A stretch of DNA of 33,009 nt, from NCBI GenBank assembly GCA_018821715.1, contig JAHJLN010000289.1:1-33009 (forward strand), written 5' to 3'. The notes below the pieces were generated by a model that did not search any database, was not told where the DNA came from, and saw only the letters and a program-made list of their open reading frames with translations. Of the stretch, positions 1 to 6,646 are shown one piece after another. The position numbers were made by a program, and so were the translations under genes. The first letter of the stretch is position 1, and every line of letters starts with the position of its first letter. Source of the stretch: Pseudomonadota bacterium. Its GTDB lineage: Bacteria > Desulfobacterota > Desulfobacteria > Desulfobacterales > Desulfobacteraceae.

Positions 1-1211
1 ATTTCTTTTTCCAGGGGTACGAACCGGTGTTCAAGTCTTTTTGCATATTCTGCCGGGGTTTCGTTGGAAAATTTGGGCATACCGCTTTTGTGGCCCCAGA
101 AAATAAGCCTGGCAAATCCTTTCCCGGCATCCTCTGTTTTCCTGGTAACCGCCAGGATTGCATATTTTGAGGAAGCAAACAAAAAGAAAAGCCAGCGGAT
201 CAACCGCAAAAACAGTTTTTCTTTTTCTTTGTCAACAGGTGCCAACGGTTGTTTTGACATCAAAAATTTAAACAGACGATAAACACCATAGCTGATCATA
301 AAGAGCACCGTTAGAAAAAAGACTGCCAGGATAAAATTAATGACAAGATGATCTGTCCAGCCTGCCTGAACCGGGAGTAATGACGAATTCGAGGTTGACC
401 CCCCCGGGTTCTGAAGGGATATCCGGCCTGCTTCCGGATGATTTTTCACAGAAAAAACAAATTTCAGGATAGCAATCAGATAGGGACTCAAAGGACCTGC
501 CGCCTGTTTTAAAACCAGAAATCCGGATTCTGCAAAAAAGGTCATAAAGGGGAGCAGAACAAAAATTATCCCCATGGCACACAAAAGAAAAGCAATCGCA
601 ACACTGATCACTGCACCATACATGCGGAACCCTTCCAGATATTGTTTTTTACTGTCTGACGGGTTCCGGGAAAAAAATATGGCCAAAAGGCCAAAAAGAA
701 AGACCCCTGCCATAGAATACAGTGTTAAGGATTCTTGAATAACAATTCCCGCCTTAAGGTGGATCAACAGCTTTATCATCACCAGTAAAAATAAAAGAGA
801 AATCCCCAGGTCAAAATAATTACACACGGTTTTATAGGTCAGCTGCCGGGCGGATAATTTTGCGCCTTTATACCAGAAAAGACAAACCATGACGACGATC
901 AGGAATACCTGATACCACTGGTAAGGACTGCCGGCAAAAAGGAATGCCCAGCCCGTTGCTGCAGACACTGCCGCCCCTATCATTATGCCCGGCCCCAGGA
1001 TATGGCCAAGGATTACCCATATGCGGCGACAGCCTTTTGCCGTGAAAAAATCACCCAGGAACAGCGCTAAAAAAAATGTGGCGCATGCAATCCCCAGGGG
1101 AAAGGAAATCTGTGTTGTGGATACGGCCAGAAAATTTGCCCAGGCGCACAGCCAGCACAACTCCATGCCGCAAAAGGCCGGCAAAAGGTATTTATGGGTG
1201 TTGCATGTCAC
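1..1211 (-). CDS. DUF4129-like multi-pass membrane protein (3' end beyond window)
   Basis: An uninterrupted reading frame of 403 codons runs from a GTG at 1211-1209 off the left edge. GGAG lies 5 nt before the GTG, and the start is only 13 nt after the stop of the DUF58 gene. The translation is strongly hydrophobic, with roughly eight membrane segments. It then has a basic cytoplasmic tail ending in a segment (ETPAEYAKRLEHRF) that resembles the C-terminal DUF4129 region of proteins encoded beside MoxR and DUF58 genes. In such clusters the third gene is usually a transglutaminase-like or DUF4129 protein. No transglutaminase catalytic triad is visible in the part present. Function is unknown; it is presumably the membrane partner of the MoxR/DUF58 pair. 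The family call is moderate because the C-terminus is missing. Confidence 0.8.
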   Translation of the reverse strand, partial: MTCNTHKYLLPAFCGMELCWLCAWANFLAVSTTQISFPLGIACATFFLALFLGDFFTAKGCRRIWVILGHILGPGIMIGAAVSAATGWAFLFAGSPYQWYQVFLIVVMVCLFWYKGAKLSARQLTYKTVCNYFDLGISLLFLLVMIKLLIHLKAGIVIQESLTLYSMAGVFLFGLLAIFFSRNPSDSKKQYLEGFRMYGAVISVAIAFLLCAMGIIFVLLPFMTFFAESGFLVLKQAAGPLSPYLIAILKFVFSVKNHPEAGRISLQNPGGSTSNSSLLPVQAGWTDHLVINFILAVFFLTVLFMISYGVYRLFKFLMSKQPLAPVDKEKEKLFLRLIRWLFFLFASSKYAILAVTRKTEDAGKGFARLIFWGHKSGMPKFSNETPAEYAKRLEHRFVPLEKE

Positions 1212-1224
1212 AAAGACTCCTTTT

Positions 1225-2409
1225 TTATATGCAGATTGTATCTATGGGTTGAATGGTATCGTAAATTAAGTCGGTCTTATTTTCCAACTCACCCATGGTA
1301 CTGACAAAATATTTTATTGCTATTCTTTTATGGGCATAAAAATGTTTCATCTTTAACATGGAATCATCAATGCTGTAAGAGCAGAAAATACAGTTGATTC
1401 CCCACAATACACTGATATGGTGATGAAAAATATCAGACAACCTGCCGGCCGGTCTCATCTCCATCCTGGCAATGGTTTCAAGGATGAGTGAAAGCGATTG
1501 ACGGTTCCGGCTCAGGGGAATAAAATCAGACGTTTTGCCTTTGATAACCGCATTGGTCATAAATCCCACAGCATTGCCCCGGCTTTCAAAATAAACCGCC
1601 ATGGAAGCTGCAGCTTCCAGCATTCTTTCAAACTCGAGTTTTGCCCCATGGGCATGAAACAGGTCCACATCCACCACGATCAATAGTTTTTCCTGGACCG
1701 AGGGCTCGCACACTTTTTCCTGGAGTTTGCCAACCTTTGCGCTGGCGTTCCAGTGGATGAGCTTGACCGGTGTAAAGCTCTGGTATTCCCTTGTACCAAG
1801 AATATACACCGGGTCCTGCACCGGGCTTTTTGCACCTGGAAAACCGAAAAAATTGTGCTCAGGCATGGAAAACGGCCTGATGGGAATGATTTTCGGATAA
1901 ACAATGACATCAACCGGGTCCTGCCGGGTTTTCTGTCTTGGGAAAAAACCAAAAAGATCGGAAACTATGATGCGATGCTGCCCCATGGTATAGCATCCCC
2001 TGTTCAGGGCTTTGAGATTCCATATAAATATTGTTTTCTGAAACCATAAAAGAAAACTGCTCTCACCGGTCTTTTTGTCCGACACAAAACAGGATGACGA
2101 CATCAGGGCATTTACCTGTAACCATACCGGCAGGAATTTACTGTTTTTTGCCAAAATCTCAAGCCGGATGCTTTCCCCCGGGAAAACCCTGGTTTGATTA
2201 ATTTTTAATTCAACACTCATTTTTGAAAAGGCAAAAAGGCTCCAGACTTTGGTAAGGGCGATCAGACCCACAACCAGTAAAATCAATATCGCCATCTGGG
2301 GTTGACGGGTTAAAAGGGAAATAAAAAGAAAAACAAGGGTTATCAAAAGAATCGGTCGCGATGTAAAAATGGTTGTTTCGTGGTTTGAAACGCTATGATC
2401 CGGTGCCAT
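1225..2409 (-). CDS. DUF58 domain protein (membrane-anchored, vWA-like)
   Basis: A 394-residue protein. Two closely spaced hydrophobic segments lie at about residues 17-55, followed by a soluble region. The characteristic DUF58 block is at about residues 205-250 (GTREYQ, then IHWNASAK, then a hydrophobic strand ending in VVDVD). DUF58 proteins are encoded next to MoxR-type AAA ATPases and are thought to have a von Willebrand A-like fold, acting with MoxR in assembling or activating envelope or metal-containing proteins. The target here is unknown. The ATG at 2409 is preceded by AAGGA at 8-nt spacing. The moxR stop lies 10 nt upstream and the next gene starts 13 nt downstream, so all three are probably cotranscribed. 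Confidence 0.88.
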   Translation of the reverse strand: MAPDHSVSNHETTIFTSRPILLITLVFLFISLLTRQPQMAILILLVVGLIALTKVWSLFAFSKMSVELKINQTRVFPGESIRLEILAKNSKFLPVWLQVNALMSSSCFVSDKKTGESSFLLWFQKTIFIWNLKALNRGCYTMGQHRIIVSDLFGFFPRQKTRQDPVDVIVYPKIIPIRPFSMPEHNFFGFPGAKSPVQDPVYILGTREYQSFTPVKLIHWNASAKVGKLQEKVCEPSVQEKLLIVVDVDLFHAHGAKLEFERMLEAAASMAVYFESRGNAVGFMTNAVIKGKTSDFIPLSRNRQSLSLILETIARMEMRPAGRLSDIFHHHISVLWGINCIFCSYSIDDSMLKMKHFYAHKRIAIKYFVSTMGELENKTDLIYDTIQPIDTICI

Positions 2410-2419
2410 GGGACATCCT

Positions 2420-3361
2420 TTATCCTACCGTCCCGGTCGGAATGGGGGTTTGATCAAGAATGTCCTTTAAGATCCGATCCGGTTTTTCACCCCTGAGCCG
2501 TTCATTATCATTTAATATCAGCCGATGGGACAGAACCGGACGAACCAGTGCCTTCACATCATCGGGAAGGATGAAGTCCCGTCCCTTGAGCGCTGCCCTG
2601 GCCTGTGCCGACCGCATAAGCGCCATGGACCCCCTGGGACTTGCCCCGAACTTGATCATCCCATGATGTCGCGTTGCCTGGACAATGGTGGTGATATAAT
2701 CCCGGACAGGTTCCGACACCACAACCTTTTTTCTTTGCTGTTGAAGAATGAAAACCTGTTCCGGCGTTGCCACAGGCTTGAGTGATGAAAACGGATCATG
2801 GGTCTGAAACCGTTTCAGGATATCCATTTCCTCTTTTTTATCCGGATAGCCGATGTCTATTTTTAACAGAAATCGATCCAGCTGGGCTTCGGGCAGGGGA
2901 AATGTGCCTTCAAGCTCCACAGGATTCTGTGTGGCAATGACAAAAAAAGGAGTCGGCAAAAGATAGGTTTGGCCGTCAACCGTCACCTGCCGTTCTTCCA
3001 TGCTTTCCAGAAGGCTGGACTGGGTCCGCGGGACGGTCCGGTTTATTTCATCGGCCAGAAGAACATTTGCCATCACAGGCCCGGGCCGGAATTGAAATCT
3101 GCCTTCATGGTGAAGATACATATTAAATCCGGTAATATCAGACGGCAACAGGTCCGGGGTAAACTGAATCCGTTTATAGGATCCCCCGATAGAGGCGGCA
3201 AGGGATCTGGCCAAAAGGGTTTTGCCCACACCGGGCACATCTTCCAAAAGCACATGCCCGTCAGCCAGGAGTGCTACCAGCATCAGCTCAATGGATTCAA
3301 GCTTTCCCACCATGACCCGGGATATATTATCAATGATCTTAAAGCAGATATCAAAATCCAA
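2420..3361 (-). CDS. MoxR-family AAA+ ATPase
   Basis: A 313-residue AAA+ ATPase of the MoxR branch. Walker A is at residues 41-49 (DVPGVGKTL), Walker B at about 99-106 (NVLLADEIN) and sensor 1 at about 141-147 (VIATQNP). The MoxR-typical stretch EGTFPLPEAQLDRF spans 151-164. MoxR ATPases act as chaperones with a DUF58/vWA partner, and the next gene downstream encodes one. The start is a TTG at 3361 with AGGAGG 7 nt upstream, a strong Shine-Dalgarno for a weak initiator. It heads the moxR-DUF58-DUF4129-like operon. Length is normal for the family and the P-loop and Walker B acids are intact, so it should be an active ATPase. Confidence 0.93.
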   Translation of the reverse strand: MDFDICFKIIDNISRVMVGKLESIELMLVALLADGHVLLEDVPGVGKTLLARSLAASIGGSYKRIQFTPDLLPSDITGFNMYLHHEGRFQFRPGPVMANVLLADEINRTVPRTQSSLLESMEERQVTVDGQTYLLPTPFFVIATQNPVELEGTFPLPEAQLDRFLLKIDIGYPDKKEEMDILKRFQTHDPFSSLKPVATPEQVFILQQQRKKVVVSEPVRDYITTIVQATRHHGMIKFGASPRGSMALMRSAQARAALKGRDFILPDDVKALVRPVLSHRLILNDNERLRGEKPDRILKDILDQTPIPTGTVG

Positions 3362-3406
3362 ACCCGTTCCTCCTTTTCGCCTGTGCAGCCCTTGGGGAAA
3401 AAATTC

Positions 3407-3435
3407 ATACTAATGATTATTTTTTTTTATTTCAA
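3407..3435 (-). promoter_or_regulatory. Sigma-70-type promoter of the moxR operon
   Basis: On the minus strand, TTGAAA (3435-3430) and TAGTAT (3412-3407) are separated by exactly 17 bp. The -10 box lies 45 nt before the moxR TTG start. The spacer is an A/T tract. The match is by eye to the TTGACA/TATAAT consensus. Confidence 0.6.
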
Positions 3436-3527
3436 GCCAAAACACCATCGATATTTCCGGAAGGGTCTGCTGATATTTAAAAGGATTACTGGTTCCAAAG
3501 TTATATGGGGAGTTTCAAAAAAGAGGG

Positions 3528-3556
3528 TTGACAATTTTATTTGCTTGATTTAGTAT
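3528..3556 (+). promoter_or_regulatory. Sigma-70-type promoter of arsR
   Basis: A perfect -35 hexamer TTGACA (3528-3533) is followed by a 17-bp spacer and the -10 TAGTAT (3551-3556). Transcription would begin near 3563. That excludes the TTG at 3541 as start codon, because it falls in the spacer, and points to the ATG at 3586. The -10 box overlaps the left arm of the inverted repeat at 3554-3575, the geometry expected for autorepression. Confidence 0.75.
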
Positions 3557-3575
3557 TTAAGGAACAACTTAAATA
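3554..3575. promoter_or_regulatory. ArsR-type operator O1 (22-bp inverted repeat)
   Basis: TATTTAAG, six bases (GAACAA), then CTTAAATA: the two 8-base arms are exact reverse complements. The repeat covers the end of the -10 box and the predicted transcription start of arsR. ArsR/SmtB repressors bind AT-rich inverted repeats at such positions. A second site of the same design lies at 4018-4039. That ArsR is the bound protein is inferred. Confidence 0.65.
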
Positions 3576-3585
3576 TGGTGTAAAA

Positions 3586-4002
3586 ATGATACTTACTCAA
3601 GCAGAAATGTTCAAAGTACTTGGCGTCGACAATCGAATACGAATTATTGATCTTTTAAAAAAGAATGGGCCATTAGGGGTTAACGAGTTGTCTGAAACAC
3701 TTAAAATTTCTCCTTCCGCTGTTTCGCAGCATCTTAAGATCCTTCGGCATGCCGGTTTAGTGCGCAGTGAGCGTAAGGGATACTGGATACCCTACAAAAT
3801 AAACGAGGAGGCTTTAGAACAATGTCAGGATCTGCTTTCTAATGTCTGCTCCTGCGGATGCAAAGGAACCGGCAGGATTCGTGAAGGTGAGTTAGATGCA
3901 GCCGAAAACAAACTAACGCTTCTCAAAAACTGGGAAAAAGAATTGCAAAGAGAACTCCTTGAAGTGAGGTCTCGAATGGAGGAATTAACCGAAGAAGAAT
4001 AA
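3586..4002 (+). CDS. ArsR/SmtB-family winged-helix repressor with a C-terminal Cys cluster
   Basis: The protein is 138 residues from the ATG at 3586. A longer frame from TTG 3541 would begin inside the promoter. The winged helix lies at about residues 10-80, with the recognition helix in ISPSAVSQHLKILRHAGLV and a basic wing after it. After the winged helix comes a Cys cluster, C-S-C-G-C-K-G, at about residues 87-93, then a charged helical tail of some 45 residues that may be coiled coil. ArsR proteins dimerise and release DNA when metal, metalloid or another ligand binds. Cys placed after the wing is a plausible thiol or metal sensor, but not at the classical alpha-3 (CxC) position. It is followed by an acyl-CoA dehydrogenase homologue, not by arsenic genes. 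The ligand is unknown. Confidence 0.88.
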   Translation: MILTQAEMFKVLGVDNRIRIIDLLKKNGPLGVNELSETLKISPSAVSQHLKILRHAGLVRSERKGYWIPYKINEEALEQCQDLLSNVCSCGCKGTGRIREGELDAAENKLTLLKNWEKELQRELLEVRSRMEELTEEE

Positions 4003-4017
4003 TTTTTTTTGATTTAA

Positions 4018-4039
4018 TATTTCAGTATTTGCTTAAATA
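4018..4039. promoter_or_regulatory. ArsR-type operator O2 before the acyl-CoA dehydrogenase gene
   Basis: TATTTCAG, six bases (TATTTG), then CTTAAATA. This has the same arm length, spacer length and order as the site at 3554-3575, and 15 of 16 arm bases match it. It lies in the 59-nt gap between arsR and the dehydrogenase gene, ending 22 nt before the ATG. A TTGATT at 4009-4014 could serve as a weak -35, but no convincing -10 is seen, so the local promoter is uncertain. Confidence 0.6.
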
Positions 4040-4061
4040 ATTAACAACAAAGGAAATCAAA

Positions 4062-5213
4062 ATGAAAGAAAAAGGCAGGCACTACAATCAACAAGCCGAG
4101 ATCATTGGACTTACCAAGAAAATAGCAAAAGAACAGATTGTTCCTCAGGCATCGGAATGTGACCGAAAGGGAACCTTTCCCTGGGAGGCCATTCGCGCAA
4201 TAGGGGAAGTTGAATTACCCGCTTTAGTCATTTCCGAAAAAGAAGGCGGGATGGGTGAAGGAAGGGGGCTTTTTGCATCAGTTGTGCAGGAGCTTGCCAA
4301 AGTCTGTGCCTCGACTGCTCTCATATATACCTCCCACGTGGTCCTGGCAAAGGCAATCGAAATATCAGGCAGTGATGACTTGAAAAAAGAGTGGCTGCCG
4401 TATTTGTCAAGGTGTAAAGCGCTTGGGGCCGTCGCCGTCCATGAACAGACTGCCGGCAGTAATGCCGGTGCTATTTCCACCCGGGCAATAAAAGATGGTG
4501 ATGCTTATATTGTAAACGGTTCCAAATTCTTTATCACCTCTGGTGGCGAAGCAACTGCTTACCTGGTTCTGGTGAGGACAGACCCTGAAAAAGGTCTGGA
4601 CGGGATGAGTACGCTTCTGATTGTAAAAAACACACCAGGCCTTTCCTTTGGCCAGGCTGAAGAAAAAATGGGATTGAGAAGTACCGCTTCAAGAGAAATG
4701 TTTTTAAACGACTGCCGGGTTCCTGCAAAAAATCTTATTGGTGCTGAAGGTGAGGGGCTCAAGGTTATTGGCCAATCGCTCATTGGATGGGGATTTTATG
4801 GGGCTGCAGCCATTTCTTCAGGGATAGCAAAAGCCAGTTTGGACAAAGCGGTTAGACACGCGAGAGAAAGAACCATTGCAGGCCAACCCATTGGAGTTCA
4901 TCAAGGAGTTCAGTTCCTGATTTCAGACATGATTCTTGGATGTGAAACAATAGAGGCTTATCTGAATACCTGTGCCGCAGCAGCAGATGCCATCCCAAGC
5001 ACTATGGCCTTAAATGGATTTAAAGCAAAACTGTATGCATCTGAAGTGGCGATTGAGGTTGCCAACAAGGCGATACAGGTGATGGGCGGCCATGGCTACT
5101 GCCAGGATTACTCTGTTGAACGATTTTTCAGAGATGCCCGGGGTCTAACGCTCCATTTTAAAACATCGGAATGGCTTAAACAGGATATTGCCAAAGCTGC
5201 ACTAAAACTATGA
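4062..5213 (+). CDS. Acyl-CoA dehydrogenase superfamily flavoprotein lacking the usual catalytic Glu
   Basis: The 383 residues match the normal length of an acyl-CoA dehydrogenase. The helical N-terminal domain (1-120), beta domain (120-230) and C-terminal helical domain (230-383) are all present. Family signatures include FITSGG (157-162, flavin/substrate site), a REMFLNDCRVP block (211-221) and GGHGY (342-346). The usual C-terminal block reads Tyr-Glu-Gly-Thr-Ser-Glu, where the first Glu is the base that removes the alpha-proton. Here it reads His-Phe-Lys-Thr-Ser-Glu (365-370), placing Phe366 at the catalytic position. The alternative position used by isovaleryl- and long-chain enzymes aligns with Gly244. 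The protein probably binds FAD and a CoA thioester but may catalyse a different reaction. It follows arsR by 59 nt with an operator-like repeat between. The ATG has AAAGGA upstream. Confidence 0.9.
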   Translation: MKEKGRHYNQQAEIIGLTKKIAKEQIVPQASECDRKGTFPWEAIRAIGEVELPALVISEKEGGMGEGRGLFASVVQELAKVCASTALIYTSHVVLAKAIEISGSDDLKKEWLPYLSRCKALGAVAVHEQTAGSNAGAISTRAIKDGDAYIVNGSKFFITSGGEATAYLVLVRTDPEKGLDGMSTLLIVKNTPGLSFGQAEEKMGLRSTASREMFLNDCRVPAKNLIGAEGEGLKVIGQSLIGWGFYGAAAISSGIAKASLDKAVRHARERTIAGQPIGVHQGVQFLISDMILGCETIEAYLNTCAAAADAIPSTMALNGFKAKLYASEVAIEVANKAIQVMGGHGYCQDYSVERFFRDARGLTLHFKTSEWLKQDIAKAALKL

Positions 5214-5312
5214 CGTGGTCTTATTTTTACCCTGCGCTTTTTTGCCATGCCCGGAAATTAGCGATGATGCATGACAAATAGAGTCAATTCAACACAAAAG
5301 GAGGTGATATAT

Positions 5313-5444
5313 ATGGAAGCTGCTAAAAAGGAAAAAAAGAAAAAGGTTGAAAAAACCAAGCAACAGAAACCGGAAAAAAGAGCGGTAGAGGCCAATCTTG
5401 TTTGTGGTTGCGGTTGTATTTCTCCATTTCCAAGTAAAAAGTAG
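5313..5444 (+). CDS. 43-residue Lys-rich peptide with terminal CGCGC cluster
   Basis: A small open reading frame with a near-perfect Shine-Dalgarno (AGGAGGTGAT) 5 nt before the ATG. The first 28 residues are almost all Lys, Glu, Ala and Gln. The C-terminal part is hydrophobic, then Cys-Gly-Cys-Gly-Cys (31-35), then a short Pro/Ser/Lys tail. No signal peptide or membrane segment is present, so it is predicted cytoplasmic. The C-x-C-G-C pattern also occurs in the ArsR protein encoded upstream. It lies 99 nt after the dehydrogenase gene and is followed directly by a 15-bp perfect hairpin. I do not recognise the family. The Cys cluster could bind metal or be modified. That it is a real gene rests mainly on the ribosome-binding site and its position before the hairpin. 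Confidence 0.7.
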   Translation: MEAAKKEKKKKVEKTKQQKPEKRAVEANLVCGCGCISPFPSKK

Positions 5445-5447
5445 TCC

Positions 5448-5483
5448 AATTTCCCGGGGAGCATTGCAGCTCCCCGGGAAATT
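5448..5483. terminator. Perfect 15-bp hairpin between convergent genes
   Basis: The arms AATTTCCCGGGGAGC (5448-5462) and GCTCCCCGGGAAATT (5469-5483) pair perfectly around a 6-nt loop. The hairpin begins 3 nt after the stop of the 43-residue peptide gene and lies 21 nt beyond the stop of the minus-strand hsp20 gene. The T-tract is weak on the plus side; a short T run follows on the minus side. It is probably a shared or bidirectional terminator, or a 3'-end stabiliser. Confidence 0.65.
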
Positions 5484-5504
5484 TCAATCCTTGCAGACAT
5501 CCGG

Positions 5505-5891
5505 TCAGGCTGTTTTTATCTCAATCTGCCGGGGTTTGGCTGCCTCTGATTTTGGGAGATGAAGGAGCAATACCCCGTCTTTCAGTTCAGCCTCCACCCT
5601 TTCCACATCAATGGTCGGAGGAACGGAAAAATTTCTTACATATTCCACATTTCCAAATTCCTCCCACGTGGCCTTCCCCTGGGTTTTCAGTTTTCTTACC
5701 CCTGAAAGAGAGAGAGTTCCATTATCAATGTTAACACTGATATCCTGTTTTACCACACCCGGCATATCGGCATGGAGCAGGATTTCATCTTCATTTTCAA
5801 AGATATCTACAATTGGCGCCACTTCGTAGAGGGTGCCTGTTTTTTCAATGTTTTTTTCCGGCGCTTTTACGATGTCAGTTTTTTCGCTCAT
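5505..5891 (-). CDS. Hsp20/alpha-crystallin small heat-shock protein
   Basis: A 128-residue protein. A short N-terminal arm (about 1-25) precedes an alpha-crystallin domain (about 28-115). That domain holds the conserved block ending DGVLLLHLPKSE (the Gly-Val-Leu motif, 105-116). The C-terminal I-E-I anchor (122-124) is present. Small heat-shock proteins are ATP-independent holdases that keep unfolding proteins soluble as large oligomers. It lies 46 nt downstream of a second, distinct hsp20 gene in the same direction, so the two are probably cotranscribed. Paired Hsp20 proteins of different sequence are common in anaerobic Desulfobacterota and may form mixed oligomers; that is inference. Upstream GGAGG gives a good ribosome-binding site. 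Confidence 0.94.
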   Translation of the reverse strand: MSEKTDIVKAPEKNIEKTGTLYEVAPIVDIFENEDEILLHADMPGVVKQDISVNIDNGTLSLSGVRKLKTQGKATWEEFGNVEYVRNFSVPPTIDVERVEAELKDGVLLLHLPKSEAAKPRQIEIKTA

Positions 5892-5937
5892 GACAAACCT
5901 CCAGTATAAAAATTTGTTATGATTTATTCATTATTTT

Positions 5938-6378
5938 TCAGCCGATGGTGATTTTCTTGGGTTTTACAGCTTCTGCCTTTGGCAGTGTCAAATAAAGGAT
6001 ACCGTTTTTCAAAGTGGCCTCAACTTTGGTGGCATCCACATCTGTCGGCAATGTCAAACTTCTTGAAAAAGAATCAGCCCCTCTTTCGGTTTTATGGATT
6101 CTATACCCTTTTGGTGCATCGGAGCTGCGGGTACCTGAGATTTCAAGATAGTTGCCCTGGATGTTGACCTTGAGATCTTCTTTGGCAAGCCCTGGAACCT
6201 CGGCTCTGATTTCAAATCCTTCACCATCTTCATAAAGATTTGTTCTCGGCACGCTTCCCTGTATTGCCCACCTAAAACTGTCGGATCTGTCAAAATCACT
6301 GTACAGGTTGTCCAACCTGTTTCTCAGCAGGTTCATGGTCCCAAACAACCTGTCAATATCACTTAGCCTTGTAAACAT
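5938..6378 (-). CDS. Hsp20/alpha-crystallin small heat-shock protein
   Basis: A 146-residue protein. The aromatic N-terminal arm (1-40) carries the IDRLFG pattern often seen in class A bacterial Hsp20. An alpha-crystallin domain (about 45-135) includes AEVPGLAKEDLKV and the NGILYLTLPKAE block (Gly-Ile-Leu motif). The C-terminus ends with the I-T-I anchor. It is a cytoplasmic holdase, first gene of a two-gene hsp20 unit. The ATG at 6378 is preceded by AAAGGAGG. Its sequence differs clearly from the neighbouring Hsp20, so the pair is an old duplication or separate subfamilies rather than a recent copy. No CIRCE inverted repeat was seen in the 268-nt upstream region. Confidence 0.94.
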   Translation of the reverse strand: MFTRLSDIDRLFGTMNLLRNRLDNLYSDFDRSDSFRWAIQGSVPRTNLYEDGEGFEIRAEVPGLAKEDLKVNIQGNYLEISGTRSSDAPKGYRIHKTERGADSFSRSLTLPTDVDATKVEATLKNGILYLTLPKAEAVKPKKITIG

Positions 6379-6520
6379 AATGTCCTCCTTTGATATAAGG
6401 GTTGCTTTGATATTGCGGAAATTTTAGATATTTCAGGCAGACCCAACACGGGGTGAAAATTGATCCATATGTCGTTCTGCCAGATCTCTTTTTCCCACAA
6501 ATTCGTCTTTATTTGAGTGT

Positions 6521-6548
6521 AAATTAAATATTAAAATTTTCCTGTCAA
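6521..6548 (-). promoter_or_regulatory. Possible hsp20 promoter
   Basis: On the minus strand, TTGACA (6548-6543) is followed after 16 bp by TAATTT (6526-6521), in an AT-rich stretch 143 nt upstream of the first hsp20 gene. The -35 is perfect but the -10 is poor. A sigma-32-type CCCCAT -10 was not found at the right spacing. Weak call. Confidence 0.3.
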
Positions 6549-6646
6549 GATGATGGGGGAAAATTTTTTTTAACAATAATACCAATTAGTTAACATCATA
6601 GGGACAAACAATCATCACCCAAAAAATACCCGGCAGGAGGGACATG

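Noticed and set aside
337-582. 81-codon minus-strand frame
   Set aside because: It lies in another frame of the DUF4129-like membrane gene, which is open over the entire 1-1211 span.
2969-3553. Plus-strand frame of 194 codons opposite moxR
   Set aside because: It mirrors a certain ATPase gene and has no recognisable domain or ribosome site.
3541-3585. Longer N-terminus for ArsR from TTG 3541
   Set aside because: The TTG lies in the spacer of a TTGACA-N17-TAGTAT promoter, so the codon would precede the transcript start.
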